Of a stretch of 64,000 nucleotides of DNA, positions 1 through 8,760 are shown in pieces. The DNA comes from HK1 sp965215295 (GTDB lineage: Bacteria > Pseudomonadota > Gammaproteobacteria > HK1), in assembly GCA_965215295.1 (NCBI GenBank), contig OZ244045.1:1984001-2048000 (forward strand), read 5' to 3'. Both the position numbers and the translations under genes were made by a program. How positions within the stretch are numbered: position 1 is the first letter of the stretch; each line of letters starts with the position of its first letter. The notes below the pieces were generated by a model that saw only the letters and a program-made list of their open reading frames with translations, was not told the origin of the DNA and did no database searches.

Positions 1-1
1 C

Positions 2-670
2 GGGGTGCGTTTCGGTCGTTACACTGCGGGCGACAGGCATTCGGCTGTCTTCACCCTGCCGCTCGGCTACAGCTTCCGCCTCAAGGAAGGCGGCAGGGGG
101 TTGCAGAAGGTCGCCATCGACTTCCCGATCACCTACGCCGAGATCGAGGGAGCGGAGGGCTACGCCGCTTCCATCGGCGGCAGCATGACCTGGGGGATAA
201 CGAACCGATGGTCGCTGTCCCCCGCCATCGGCGTGGGGGTGACGGGCTCTCTGGACCTGGTCAGTGGGGGAGGGATCGGATCGGTCTCCCTGACCAGCGC
301 CTACACTGTCCCCTTCGAACGCTTCGACCTCAGCATCGGCAACATGGTCGGCTATTACGAGACCCTGAAGATCGAGATCGGTGACTACCAATTCGATCCC
401 GGCATCTCCAACATGGCGTTCCGGAACGGGCTGATACTGTCGATACCGGGCACGATGGGTAGACATGAGGTGGCCACCGAGGTCTGGGCCACGGATACCC
501 GCTTCACCGGCGACGCTCTCTACAGCGAATACCAGCACGAATTCGGGGTTTCTTTCGGCCTGGCCAAGAGCGATAAATTCACCATCCTGCACCATCTGCG
601 CGCCGGCGTCTCCTACATGACCGGCGACAATGTCAGTGGATATGCCCTGCGTCTGGGGTACTCGTTCTGA
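2..670 (+). CDS. C-terminal part of an outer-membrane beta-barrel protein (5'-truncated)
   Basis: The reading frame is open from the first base of the window, so the N-terminus lies outside it; the GTG at position 5 need not be the start. About 220 residues are visible. They show alternating polar/aromatic strands typical of a transmembrane barrel (SVSLTSAYTVPF, HEFGVSFGLAKSDKF) and end in the outer-membrane signature YALRLGYSF with a terminal Phe, the residue recognised by the BAM machinery. It probably forms the barrel of an autotransporter or a small porin-like protein. The substrate or passenger cannot be told from this fragment. The barrel assignment is good; the family is not resolved. 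Confidence 0.6.
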   Translation, partial: GVRFGRYTAGDRHSAVFTLPLGYSFRLKEGGRGLQKVAIDFPITYAEIEGAEGYAASIGGSMTWGITNRWSLSPAIGVGVTGSLDLVSGGGIGSVSLTSAYTVPFERFDLSIGNMVGYYETLKIEIGDYQFDPGISNMAFRNGLILSIPGTMGRHEVATEVWATDTRFTGDALYSEYQHEFGVSFGLAKSDKFTILHHLRAGVSYMTGDNVSGYALRLGYSF

Positions 671-814
671 TGGGGACTTCGGCCACTGCGCGCGTTCGTC
701 CGCAACGTCGCACGGTGGCCGTGGACTTCCGGCAGTCGACGGTCGTTCGACCGGACGGCCCGGCATGCGGGCCATCGGTGACTCGAACGGCTCGGGCGCT
801 ATCATCGTCTCCCC

Positions 815-2062
815 ATGACGACAGCGCCCTCACCGGCGGCCCGCGCTCGATTCCATTCGATCGTCTGGCCCCTCGCGGTCGCGGAGACGATCGTCTGGGC
901 GGCCATGTACTACGCCTTCCCGGCCCTGCTCCCGGAATGGGAGCGGGACCTCGGCTGGTCGAAGACCGAGCTCTCTTTCGCCTTCACCCTCTCGCTCGTG
1001 GTGTCGGCGTCGCTGGCGCCGGTGGCCGGGCGCCTGATCGACCGCGGGTTCGCCCGCGAGATCTTCACCGGCGGCACGGTGCTCGGGGCGGTCCTCCTTG
1101 CCCTGCTCGGCGCCGTCACCGAGCCGTGGCAGTTCTTCTGCATCTGGATCGGGCTCGGCGTGGCGATGTCGAGCACCCTCTACGAAGCCTGCTTCGCGGT
1201 ACTGGTACGGTCGACCGGAGTGCGGGCGAGGCGGGCGATCACCACCGTCTCCGTGGTCGCGGGGCTGGCCGGCACGGTAGCGTTCCCGAGCGCGCACGTG
1301 CTGGCCGGAGCGTTCGGCTGGCGAGGCACGGTGCTGGTATTTGCCGCGGTGGTCGGAACGGTCGCGGCGCCGCTCGTGTGGAGCGCCTGCCGTCGCGCCG
1401 AGGCCCAGGCCATGACGCAGGCCCCCGATCCGAGCGCGCACGCGGCCCAGGCGCTGACGGTCGTCCGGACTCCGGCCTTCTGGCTGCTCGCGTTCGCCAT
1501 CTTCCTCGCCGCCCTGGACCACGGGATGCTCGTCTCCCACGTGCTGCCGATCCTCGACGACCGCGGCATCGACGCCGGTCTCGCGGTGGCGGCGGCGGCG
1601 TGCATCGGTCCCATGCAGGTCGCCGGCCGCCTGGCGCTGATGGCGTCGGAACGGTTCGCCACCCCCCTCGCGGCGTCCACCGGCTGCTTCGCGATGATGG
1701 CGATCGCGGGGACATGCCTGCTCCATGCCGGCGCGGCGCCGGTCTTGCTCGTCGGATTCGTGGTGCTGCAGGGCGCGGGCATCGGCATCGCGAGCGTGAT
1801 GCGCCCGGTGGTGACGGCGGAGCTGCTCGGCAGGAGGAACTTCGGAGTGGTGTCGGGCCTGATCGGTGTCATGCACATGGGCGGCTACGCGATCGCGCCG
1901 TCGGTCTCGGCGCTCGTGTGGGCGTGGGGCGGATACGATCGGGTGATCGCCCTCGCGATCGGAGCGGCGGTCACGGCGGTTGCCGCGCTGCTCGCGGCAT
2001 GGAGGGCAGGCCGGCGCGGTGAGCCGCGGGAACCGGCATCGGCCGGCACGCGAACCGGCTGA
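815..2062 (+). CDS. MFS transporter
   Basis: A 415-residue integral membrane protein with about twelve hydrophobic segments, the usual length and layout of the major facilitator superfamily. The loop after helix 2 carries a degenerate motif A (GRLIDRGFARE), and the second half mirrors the first (GRLALMASERFATP). It is probably a proton-coupled uptake or efflux carrier in the inner membrane; the substrate cannot be read from the sequence. The ATG follows about 140 bases of spacer after the barrel gene, so it is probably a separate transcription unit. The next gene converges on it from the opposite strand. Confidence 0.85.
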   Translation: MTTAPSPAARARFHSIVWPLAVAETIVWAAMYYAFPALLPEWERDLGWSKTELSFAFTLSLVVSASLAPVAGRLIDRGFAREIFTGGTVLGAVLLALLGAVTEPWQFFCIWIGLGVAMSSTLYEACFAVLVRSTGVRARRAITTVSVVAGLAGTVAFPSAHVLAGAFGWRGTVLVFAAVVGTVAAPLVWSACRRAEAQAMTQAPDPSAHAAQALTVVRTPAFWLLAFAIFLAALDHGMLVSHVLPILDDRGIDAGLAVAAAACIGPMQVAGRLALMASERFATPLAASTGCFAMMAIAGTCLLHAGAAPVLLVGFVVLQGAGIGIASVMRPVVTAELLGRRNFGVVSGLIGVMHMGGYAIAPSVSALVWAWGGYDRVIALAIGAAVTAVAALLAAWRAGRRGEPREPASAGTRTG

Positions 2063-2101
2063 AGCCATCGAGCGGGCGCCTGCCGCACGCGGTCCGGGTC
2101 G

Positions 2102-2343
2102 GTCCGGGCGCGGTCGATCCGACGATGGCGCACACTACTCGTGGAGCGCAATCAGGCAGCTTCCGACCTCCAGGTAGTCGGAGTCGGGCAGCGAGAACAG
2201 CCGGCGGAACTCGGCGACGGGGAGTCCGGGCGCGGCCGATCCGACGATGGCGCACGCTACTCGTGGAGCGCAATCAGGCAGCTTCCGACCTCCAGGTAGT
2301 CGGAGTTGGGCAGCGAGAACAGCCGGCGGAACTCGGCGACGGG
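2102..2343. repeat. 122-bp tandem duplication of the ankyrin gene 3' end (2 copies)
   Basis: Copy 1 (2102-2223) and copy 2 (2224-2345) differ at only about four positions. Copy 2 contains the last ~29 codons and the stop of the ankyrin gene on the minus strand. Copy 1 is a detached, non-expressed duplicate just downstream of that stop. Confidence 0.95.
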
Positions 2344-3576
2344 CAGATCGCCTTCAAGGTAGTCGTCGAGGAAGGCGCGGCTCGCGCGGTGCATGCGTCC
2401 GGGCAGCAGGCAGCCGGCATCCCCGGTCGCCGCCGCCCGTTCCGCAGGCGATCCGGCCACCGCCGGAAAGACGGCCGGGGTGGCCGCGGCCAGAAGTGCC
2501 GCGAGCTCGAGGTGTCCGCGCTGCCGCGCACGCTCCGCCGAGGTCACGCTGTGGTCGTCGATCGCCGTGGCGCGCGCCCCGTGCGCGATCAGCAGCTCCA
2601 CCGCCTCGCGCCGACCGCGTTCCGCCGCCCAATGCAACGGCGTCCCGTAGAACCTGCTGCGGGCGTCGGGGTCCGCCCCATGGGCGAGCAGCAGCCGGGC
2701 CGTCTCGACATGACCCTCGCGCGCCGCGTAGTGCAACGGCGTCACGAGGAGCTCACGGGTCGGCGCCTCGACCACCGCGCCGTGCCGAACGAGAAACGCC
2801 GCAAGCTCCGCATCGCCTCGCAGCGCCGTGTAGTGCAGCGCGGTGTTGCCCTTGTCGTCCGTCGCGCCGACATCGGCGCCGAGAGAGACGATCGACACCG
2901 CGACCCCACGCCGTCGGGTCGCCGCGGCCCAGTGCAACAGTGTCCGGCCTTGCGGCAGCCTCGCGTCGGGATCGGCGCCGTGCGCCCGCAGCATCTCGGC
3001 GACGTCGCGATGTCCGCTCGACACCGCCACATGCAACGGCGTGCGCAACAGCCCATCGACCGGATCGGCCGGTGCGCCGGCATCGAGGAGGGTGCGCGTG
3101 ATCTCCCCGCTTCCGGCTTGCGCGGCCCAGTGCAGCGGGGCGCCGTGGCGGCGGCTGATGGCGCCCGGGTCGGCCCCGTTCCGGAGCAGTCGCGAGACCA
3201 TTTCCGAATCCCCCTGCCCCGAGGCTCGATGCAGCGAGGTGATCTCGTCGCGGTCGGCGGCGTTGACGTCCGCGCCCTCGCGCACCAGCAGCATCGCAAT
3301 GTCGCGATGTCCGTACTCCTGGGCCCAGTGCAGCAGGGCGGTACCGTCGGGATGCTGCACGGACGGCGATCCGCCATCGGCCAGAAGAGCGCGCATCCGG
3401 GCCGAGTCCCCACGTTCGGCGGCCTTGAACAGATCGGGGCCGAGACGTGTGCCGGAAAGCCCGGAAACGACGCCCCAGACCAGTACCAGCAACAGGGGGA
3501 CGAGGATGACGGCCATCCGGGCGCGGGAGCGCGCCGGTCGTTCGTTCCACCATTCTCCGTAGTGCGGTCCGATCAC
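2257..3576 (-). CDS. Membrane-anchored ankyrin-repeat protein
   Basis: 439 residues. A charged N-terminus is followed by one strongly hydrophobic segment at about residues 21-42 (MAVILVPLLLVLVWGVVSG), a signal anchor, so the repeats probably face the periplasm. From about residue 50 to 350 there are some nine ankyrin repeats with recurring G-x-TALHxAA-type cores (TALLHWAQEYGH, TPLHYAAREGH, TPLHWAAERGR). Unusually, Trp often replaces the second position (LHWAA). The C-terminal ~70 residues lack repeats. The role is presumably protein-protein binding; no enzyme domain is seen. The 3' end is tandemly duplicated downstream. Confidence 0.9.
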   Translation of the reverse strand: MIGPHYGEWWNERPARSRARMAVILVPLLLVLVWGVVSGLSGTRLGPDLFKAAERGDSARMRALLADGGSPSVQHPDGTALLHWAQEYGHRDIAMLLVREGADVNAADRDEITSLHRASGQGDSEMVSRLLRNGADPGAISRRHGAPLHWAAQAGSGEITRTLLDAGAPADPVDGLLRTPLHVAVSSGHRDVAEMLRAHGADPDARLPQGRTLLHWAAATRRRGVAVSIVSLGADVGATDDKGNTALHYTALRGDAELAAFLVRHGAVVEAPTRELLVTPLHYAAREGHVETARLLLAHGADPDARSRFYGTPLHWAAERGRREAVELLIAHGARATAIDDHSVTSAERARQRGHLELAALLAAATPAVFPAVAGSPAERAAATGDAGCLLPGRMHRASRAFLDDYLEGDLPVAEFRRLFSLPNSDYLEVGSCLIALHE

Positions 3577-3649
3577 GGTCGTCCCCGGAGCGGTCTCGAA
3601 GTGGCGCCGGTCCGCGACCGTGATCGCCGCGTCCGCGGTTCGGAGACGT

Positions 3650-4024
3650 CTACCGGGCCTTCACCTTGCCACGCCTGCCCCGATCCTCCGGCGCCCGGCC
3701 CGGGGGCACGTAGATCCCGCTCGCTTCCCGCGCCTGGTTCATCGCTTCGATCGCCTCTTCCATCGTGAGCAGCGGAATGGTCTCGGTCGCGGTGACGGTC
3801 CCCGCGGCGCTCAGGGTCATGGCGAGCGAAGCGGCGCCCACGTTGTCGGGCAGATCGAACAGCAGCACGATGTCGTACTCGCCGAAGCAGAAGAAGTAGT
3901 AGTGCAGGCGGCCTCCGACCTCCTTGAGCAGCCTGGTGGTGGTGAGCATCCGGTCCTCCGGACGCTGCACGAGCGCGTTCATCGAATCCTGAGCGTACTT
4001 CGCGCGAAGCAGATAGTAGGCCAT
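3650..4024 (-). CDS. GYD-domain protein
   Basis: 124 residues beginning MAYYLLRAKY. The frame is open much further upstream, but this ATG starts the conserved family sequence. The GYD core is clear (YYFFCFGEYDIVLLFDLPDN, then a helix and MTLSAAG). Small GYD proteins are common in Pseudomonadota and fold like ferredoxin or dimeric alpha-beta barrels; their biochemical role is not settled. The C-terminus is a basic tail (GRRGKVKAR). It is convergent with nothing nearby and lies about 200 bases downstream of the Rieske oxygenase gene in the same direction, so the two could be co-transcribed. Confidence 0.85.
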   Translation of the reverse strand: MAYYLLRAKYAQDSMNALVQRPEDRMLTTTRLLKEVGGRLHYYFFCFGEYDIVLLFDLPDNVGAASLAMTLSAAGTVTATETIPLLTMEEAIEAMNQAREASGIYVPPGRAPEDRGRRGKVKAR

Positions 4025-4230
4025 GGTGTCTCGCTCCCGTTCGTCGCCGCGTCGTGCGGCGCAAGGAAGTGTGTCACACCCGCCCGGCGCACCTGCGCAA
4101 GCGCGTCCGGACTCTCCGTGGTCGAACCCGCGAAGAAGCCCTGGCGCAGCGGGCCGAAGCGGCCGCACGCTCCATCGCCGCCGCGCCCGAATCCGCCTCC
4201 GGGGATCCCGCCGGCGGTCGGTCGCGCTGC

Positions 4231-5346
4231 TCAGGCCCGCGCCATCCGCCCCGCGTACCAGGCTCCGAAGGCCGCGGCCCCGTGCTCCAGGTCCGACCAG
4301 CGCCCGGCGCTGGCGAAGGGCGACTCCATCCCGAGCTGCTGGCTCTCGAGCACCGCGATGTCCTCCGCGAGCGCCTCGTCCATGCGCGCGTAGTAGCGCT
4401 CCGCCTTCGCCTCGAACCCCGCGGCGGCGACGGTCCGGGGCGGAAAGCACACCCACTGGACGACCCGGCAGCGGCGGGGGCCCAGCGGCCGCGCACCGTA
4501 GGCCCAGAGCGCCTCGCCGCCGGCGGCGAAGGTGAGCGACGGGAACACCCACGTATAGCGGGTGCCCGCGCGCTCGCGCGTACCGAGACCCGGCATGGCG
4601 GGGAGGACGTGCGTCTGCTCGTCCGCCTTGAGCCCTCCGGTGCCGGCGGTGGGGCTGAACGAGGAATGGACGCACCCTCCGACCTCGTCCGGCAGCTCCG
4701 GCTCCAGGTAGATCCCGCCGAAGGTCGCGGCGTGCACGTACTTCAGGTGGTAGGACTCGTTGAAGACCTCGAGGAAGAGCTTCCAGTTGCAATCGACCTC
4801 GAATTCGCAGCGGCGGGTGGTCACCAGCTCCTCCAGGCACCAGGGGGCGTGCAGCGTGTCGAAGGCGCCGAGCCACTCGTCGATGTCGGGGACCTGGCCG
4901 CTCGCGGCGACGAAGACGAACCCGCCGCGCTCCGCCGTCCGAAGCCGGACCAGCCCCATGTCGGCGTGGCGGAAGCCCCGCGCCGCGCCCATGCGGGTGG
5001 CGCCGCGCAGACTCCCGTCCAGTCCGTAGGTCCAGCCGTGGAAGGGGCAGCGGATGTGCGTCGTGTTGCCGCGTCCTTCCAGGAGCCGGGTGCCGCGGTG
5101 ACGGCAGGTGTTCGCGAAGGCGCGCAGGTGCCGCGCCTCGTCGCGGAGCAGGATCACCGGCGCCCCCGCGAGTTCGAACGCGCAGTAGTCGCCGGGCTCG
5201 CGTAGCTCGTCGGCGCGCGCAACGCCGATCCAGCTCCGTCGCAGGAGCCCCGACGTCTCCGCCGCCAGCACCTCCGCGCCGGTGTAGCAGACCGGCGGCA
5301 GGGTCGAGGCTACCGAGATGTCCCCGATCGCGGCGCGCAGGGCCAT
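4231..5346 (-). CDS. Rieske-type ring-hydroxylating oxygenase, large subunit
   Basis: 371 residues from the ATG at 5346; the longer frame upstream is low-complexity and was rejected. The Rieske 2Fe-2S site is Cys81-x-His83 ... Cys100-x2-His103 (CRHRG, CPFHGW). The mononuclear iron site is the NESYHLKYVH segment with His200 and His205, and a carboxylate is expected near the C-terminus. The layout matches alpha subunits of oxygenases or demethylases acting on aromatic rings or quaternary amines. The whole sequence resembles the group acting on small N-methylated compounds, but that is inference. No reductase or ferredoxin partner gene is adjacent. Confidence 0.88.
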   Translation of the reverse strand: MALRAAIGDISVASTLPPVCYTGAEVLAAETSGLLRRSWIGVARADELREPGDYCAFELAGAPVILLRDEARHLRAFANTCRHRGTRLLEGRGNTTHIRCPFHGWTYGLDGSLRGATRMGAARGFRHADMGLVRLRTAERGGFVFVAASGQVPDIDEWLGAFDTLHAPWCLEELVTTRRCEFEVDCNWKLFLEVFNESYHLKYVHAATFGGIYLEPELPDEVGGCVHSSFSPTAGTGGLKADEQTHVLPAMPGLGTRERAGTRYTWVFPSLTFAAGGEALWAYGARPLGPRRCRVVQWVCFPPRTVAAAGFEAKAERYYARMDEALAEDIAVLESQQLGMESPFASAGRWSDLEHGAAAFGAWYAGRMARA

Positions 5347-5610
5347 CGCCGGGTCCTCGTGCGAAGCCGCGTCCGCGCTCCGGCCGCCGTTGGTGGCGCG
5401 TGGCGAACTTCGGGGTCGCTCGTGCCGGCTTCGGGTTCGAGGGTTCGACGCGTCATCCATCGAATCGCCCTCCCCTGTGCAGCGTGAACCGATCCGCCGT
5501 CAAGCGCCACCGCCCCTCCTGGCAGCCGTCCTCCCCGGCGCGCGTGAACCGACCGGGATTCGATACGGGACGGTTTCCGATTCCGGGATCCATCGTGTAC
5601 CGGAATCCAT

Positions 5611-5644
5611 CCGGCGGCAACCGGATGCCGGCGGCAACCGGATG
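5611..5644. repeat. 17-bp tandem repeat in an otherwise featureless spacer
   Basis: The unit ccggcggcaaccggatg occurs twice back to back. The surrounding gap (5347-5660) between the Rieske gene and the tRNA holds no ORF that I can support. Confidence 0.8.
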
Positions 5645-5660
5645 AGCAAGTGGGGCCATA

Positions 5661-5737
5661 TGGCGCGCCCGGAGAGATTCGAACTCCCGACCACCTGGTT
5701 CGTAGCCAGGTACTCTATCCAACTGAGCTACGGGCGC
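5661..5737 (-). tRNA. tRNA-Arg (anticodon ACG)
   Basis: 77 nt including an encoded CCA. On the minus strand the acceptor GCGCCCG pairs with CGGGCGC, followed by discriminator G and CCA. The D-arm reads GCTCAGTTGGATAGAGT. The anticodon stem CCTGG/CCAGG encloses the loop CTACGAA, with ACG at positions 34-36, and the T-arm has the GTTCGAATC loop. ACG is the inosine-modified tRNA that reads CGU/CGC/CGA. No integrase lies beside it, although a small mobile element sits about 60 bases upstream. Confidence 0.97.
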
Positions 5738-5751
5738 GTGGAGGGGTCGCG

Positions 5752-5757
5752 ATTATA
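5752..5757 (-). promoter_or_regulatory. -10 box of the tRNA-Arg gene
   Basis: A perfect TATAAT on the minus strand, 14 bases before the mature 5' end, leaving a short leader. No convincing -35 is seen at 16-18 bp. Confidence 0.6.
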
Positions 5758-5796
5758 GAGGCTCGACAGCGCGAGGACGAGCCCGGATGGTGTATC

Positions 5797-5939
5797 CAGC
5801 AGTTCTCATTTTGGCGCCTGACTTCACCCTGAGCCGCAAGCCGTCTTCTCCTTGCGACTCGATCCGGGGCAGATCGGGGGCAGATCGACGGTCGTGCCGG
5901 TCCTGCCGCGGGACCCGACGAGCAAAATGAGAATTGCTG
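5797..5939. mobile_element. MITE-like element with 17-bp inverted ends and 9-bp direct flanks
   Basis: The left end is cagcagttctcattttg (5797-5813). The right end is caaaatgagaattgctg (5923-5939), its reverse complement with one mismatch. The 143-bp element is bracketed by an exact 9-bp direct repeat, tggtgtatc, at 5788-5796 and 5940-5948, which looks like a target-site duplication. The interior has no ORF of its own and carries a short tandem ggggcagatcg. It is probably an internally deleted, non-autonomous derivative of an insertion sequence that duplicates 9 bp. It lies 40-60 bp upstream of the tRNA promoter. Confidence 0.75.
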
Positions 5940-6138
5940 TGGTGTATCAGCTTGACTCTCGACAAGTGCGCGCGCCCGGAAATATCAGTTTGGCAACCAT
6001 GACCAAAGTCGAACCGGGACACTGCCCGAGCCCCAACCTCGTCCCGCAAGACATGAACCCGAACGGGCGGTGGAGTCGGCGGGTGTCGTCACCGTGCGTC
6101 GATGCCGGCGGAAAGGGGGCCACTCCCGGCCGTTCGGG

Positions 6139-6235
6139 CTCGTTTCCGTGCGGGGCCCGGACTGCCTGTCGGCATATCCACTGCCTACCGTGAGCATGTC
6201 CTCGTTTCCGCGCGGGGCCGGGCCGCCTGCCGCAC
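6139..6235. repeat. 62-bp imperfect tandem repeat upstream of the aminotransferase gene
   Basis: The stretch ctcgtttccgtgcggggcc at 6139 recurs at 6201 with one change, followed by related GC-rich sequence. Apart from the tRNA promoter, the MITE and this repeat, I see nothing in 5738-6301. Confidence 0.7.
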
Positions 6236-6301
6236 CCGCCGGTTTCGCGCCGGACGACGGCCCCTCCTACAATACGCGCCCACCGACTGCGAGGAGCCGT
6301 C

Positions 6302-7444
6302 ATGGCGCCCCTGAGCCCGCAGTACCGCAGCGCCTTTCCGGCCTGCGCGGATCGCGCCTATCTCGACTGCGCCGCGGTCGCGCCGGGGTCGACCCGGGTC
6401 CGGGCCGCGGTCAACGCTTGGCTGGACGACCATGTCGCGCAGGGCCGTACGGGCTCGGAGCACTGGTGGGCGCGGGTGGCGGAAGTCCGGGCGCGGATCG
6501 CCGGGCTCGTCGGCGCATCGCCCGAGGAGATCGCGTTCGTCAGGAGCACGTCCCACGGCCTGGCGTTGGTGGCGGAGGGCATCGACTGGCGCTCCGGGGA
6601 CGAAGTGGCGGTGGCGAGCACCCTGGAGTACCCGTCCAACGTCTACGCGTGGAAGCACCTCGCGGACCGCGGGGTCGGGCTGCGCGAGATCCGGGTGACG
6701 GACGGCGCGGTGACGCCCGCCGCCGTCGATGAGGCCATCGGCCCGCGCACCCGGCTGGTCGCGGTCAGCTCGGTGCAGTTCGCAAGCGGTCATCGGACCG
6801 ACGTGGCCGCCATCGGGCGGCTCTGCCGGGACCGGAACGTGCTCTTCGTGGTCGATGCCATCCAGCAGGCCGGCGCCTTTCCCATCGACGTCAAGGCAAG
6901 CGGCATCCACGCCATGGCCGCCTGCTCCCACAAGTGGATGCTGGGCCTGCTCGGCATCGGGTTCCTGTACGTGGACCGCGACCTGCTGCCGAACTTGCGT
7001 CCGGCCCTGGTCGGGTGGTACAGCGTCGAGGACCCGTTCGCCTTCGACGGCGCCCGGTTCGATCTGCGCACCGACGCGTCCCGGCTGGAAGAGGCCGCAC
7101 CGGTCTTTCCCATGGTCTACGGTCTCGGCGCGGCGGTCGAGATGCTGCTCGAGGCGGGCGTCGCCAACACCGCCGCCCACATCGCGGGACTGCTCGACCA
7201 CGCGGCGGGCGCGCTGGAGGCGATCGGCTGCGACGTGTCGCCGGCCCCGGAGCACCGGGCCGGGATCCTCATGATCAAGCCGCGGTCCGCGAACGTGGAC
7301 GCGCTCGCCGAAGCGTGCGCGGAGCGCAACATCGCGGTGTCCGTGCGCAGGGGCCGCCTGCGGCTCTCGGCCCACCTCTACAACGACCGCGACGACATCG
7401 ACGCGCTGGTCGAACTGCTGCGGGACCCCTCGCCGAACATGTGA
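6302..7444 (+). CDS. Class V-fold PLP aminotransferase / cysteine desulfurase-like enzyme
   Basis: 380 residues with fold-type I PLP features: FVRSTSHGLALVAEG for phosphate binding (about 80-94), the Asp of VVDAIQ (Asp185) for the pyridine nitrogen, and the Schiff-base lysine in CSHKWM (Lys211). Family relatives include cysteine desulfurases, isopenicillin-N epimerases and selenocysteine lyases. No SufE, IscU or other Fe-S assembly gene is nearby, so a role in amino-acid or amine metabolism is equally likely. The gene ends inside a three-copy 117-bp array, so its final codons (..DPSPNM) recur twice downstream. Confidence 0.82.
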   Translation: MAPLSPQYRSAFPACADRAYLDCAAVAPGSTRVRAAVNAWLDDHVAQGRTGSEHWWARVAEVRARIAGLVGASPEEIAFVRSTSHGLALVAEGIDWRSGDEVAVASTLEYPSNVYAWKHLADRGVGLREIRVTDGAVTPAAVDEAIGPRTRLVAVSSVQFASGHRTDVAAIGRLCRDRNVLFVVDAIQQAGAFPIDVKASGIHAMAACSHKWMLGLLGIGFLYVDRDLLPNLRPALVGWYSVEDPFAFDGARFDLRTDASRLEEAAPVFPMVYGLGAAVEMLLEAGVANTAAHIAGLLDHAAGALEAIGCDVSPAPEHRAGILMIKPRSANVDALAEACAERNIAVSVRRGRLRLSAHLYNDRDDIDALVELLRDPSPNM

Positions 7445-7741
7445 CGGCACGGCTCGACCGGTTCGCGGCCGGCGCCCGCAGCCGGGGCCGCGGGACGCCG
7501 CAACCGCGACGACATCGACGCGCTGGTCGAGTTGCCCCGGGACCCTTCGCCGAACATGTGACGGCACGGCTCGACCGGTTCGCGGGCGGCGCCCGCAGCC
7601 GGGTCGGCGGGACGCCGTAACCGCGACGACATCGACGCGCTGGTCGAGCTGCTGCAGGACCCCTCGCCGAACATGTGACGGCTCGGCTCGACCGGTTCGC
7701 GGCCGGCGCCCGCAGCCGGGTCGGCGGGACGCCGCAACCGT
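7391..7741. repeat. 117-bp tandem array (3 copies) over the aminotransferase 3' end
   Basis: Copies start at 7391, 7508 and 7625. Each begins gacgacatcgacgcgctgg and contains the last ~17 codons plus the stop, followed by a GC-rich segment. Only copy 1 belongs to the functional gene. Copies 2 and 3 differ from it at roughly ten positions each. In copy 1 the segment after the stop can fold into a strong stem (CGCGGCC ... GGCCGCG). The array fills the whole 7445-7798 gap. Confidence 0.97.
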
Positions 7742-7798
7742 TCGTGGACACGCGGCCGGCGAGGACGGGTGGTCCCGGGGAGGGACCGGTCTCGCGGC

Positions 7799-8539
7799 TC
7801 AGACCTCCACCACCATCCCGTCGAAGGCGCACTCCTCCGGCACTTCGTCGGCATGGGCGAGCATCTCCCGGCTCATGTGGGTGAGGATGATGCGCCTGGC
7901 CCCGAAGTCCGCCTTGTGCGCGACCACGTCGGGGTAGTTCAGGTGCCAAGGCACGGGCTTCTCGTAGAAGTAGCACTCCGCCACCAGCAGGTCGGCGCCG
8001 CGGGCCGCCAGCGCCATCTCCTCGCCGTATTCCCCGTCGCCCGTGTAGCAGATCACCTTGCCGCCGGCCTCGGCGCGGAGCGCGGTCGGGTTGGTCTGCC
8101 ACGTGTGCCTCACCGAGCGCGCGGTGACCAGGACGTCCCCGACCGGGGTCGGTACGCCGGGCTCCAGCTCGATCCAGCGCAGCTCGAACTTCGGCTTCAT
8201 CACGTGCATGCCCGGAAAGAGCGCCTCCGCGATCAGGAACATGCGGTAACGCAGGTCCCGGGGGCCGGCGATGACGAGCGGCCGCTCGCGCTTCGCGCCC
8301 AGCATCGCGTCCATCAGCAGGAACGGCACCCCGCCGCAGTGGTCCCCGTGCAGATGGGTGAGGAGGATCGCGTCGATGGAGTTCGGGTCGATGTCCTGCC
8401 GGCGCAGGGCGATCAGCGACGAGGCCCCGAAGTCCATCGTGAAGCGCGTGCCGCCGGCATCGACCAGGATGCAGGTCTGGAAGCGCCCGCCGCTGCCGAA
8501 GGAATCTCCGGAGCCTGCGAATCGTACCGTCGCGGTCAT
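7799..8539 (-). CDS. MBL-fold metallohydrolase
   Basis: 246 residues starting MTATVRFAGSGDS. The metal-binding motif THLHGDHCGG (His62, His64, Asp66, His67) is intact. Further ligands are likely in SVRHTW, YTGDGEY and the late ILTHMS histidine. The layout resembles RNase Z-like or small-molecule hydrolases of the metallo-beta-lactamase superfamily (GSGDSFGSGGRFQTC start), so it is probably a cytoplasmic hydrolase of unknown substrate. Frames opening further upstream run through a tandem repeat and were not used. Confidence 0.85.
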   Translation of the reverse strand: MTATVRFAGSGDSFGSGGRFQTCILVDAGGTRFTMDFGASSLIALRRQDIDPNSIDAILLTHLHGDHCGGVPFLLMDAMLGAKRERPLVIAGPRDLRYRMFLIAEALFPGMHVMKPKFELRWIELEPGVPTPVGDVLVTARSVRHTWQTNPTALRAEAGGKVICYTGDGEYGEEMALAARGADLLVAECYFYEKPVPWHLNYPDVVAHKADFGARRIILTHMSREMLAHADEVPEECAFDGMVVEV

Positions 8540-8554
8540 TGCCGTGGGTCCTCG

Positions 8555-8686
8555 GTCGGTGCATGGGTACGCACGGACCGCGAGACGGCAGCGACGAGAC
8601 GCGCAAGGCGCCGCTGTGCGGTCGGTGCATGGGTACGCGCGAACCGCGAGGGCGTCGCCACAAGCGCGCGGCGCGTTCTCCACGGC
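8555..8686. repeat. 66-bp imperfect tandem repeat upstream of the MBL gene
   Basis: The unit beginning gtcggtgcatgggtacgc starts at 8555 and 8621. About 31 bases are conserved and the remainder has diverged. It lies 5' of the MBL gene and 3' of the CoA transferase gene. Confidence 0.75.
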
Positions 8687-8727
8687 GCCATGCACGTCGT
8701 TTCCCGCACGACGGGTCGGAGCCGGCC

Positions 8728-8760
8728 CGAATGACGCCTCATCGAATGACGCCTCATCGG
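8728..8760. repeat. 15-bp tandem repeat over the CoA transferase stop codon
   Basis: gaatgacgcctcatc occurs twice, followed by a partial third copy (ggatgac) that contains the end of the CoA transferase gene. Confidence 0.75.

Noticed and set aside
5661..5948. tRNA-anchored genomic island boundary
   Set aside because: No integrase and no repeated tRNA 3' end are visible; only the small MITE lies beside the tRNA.
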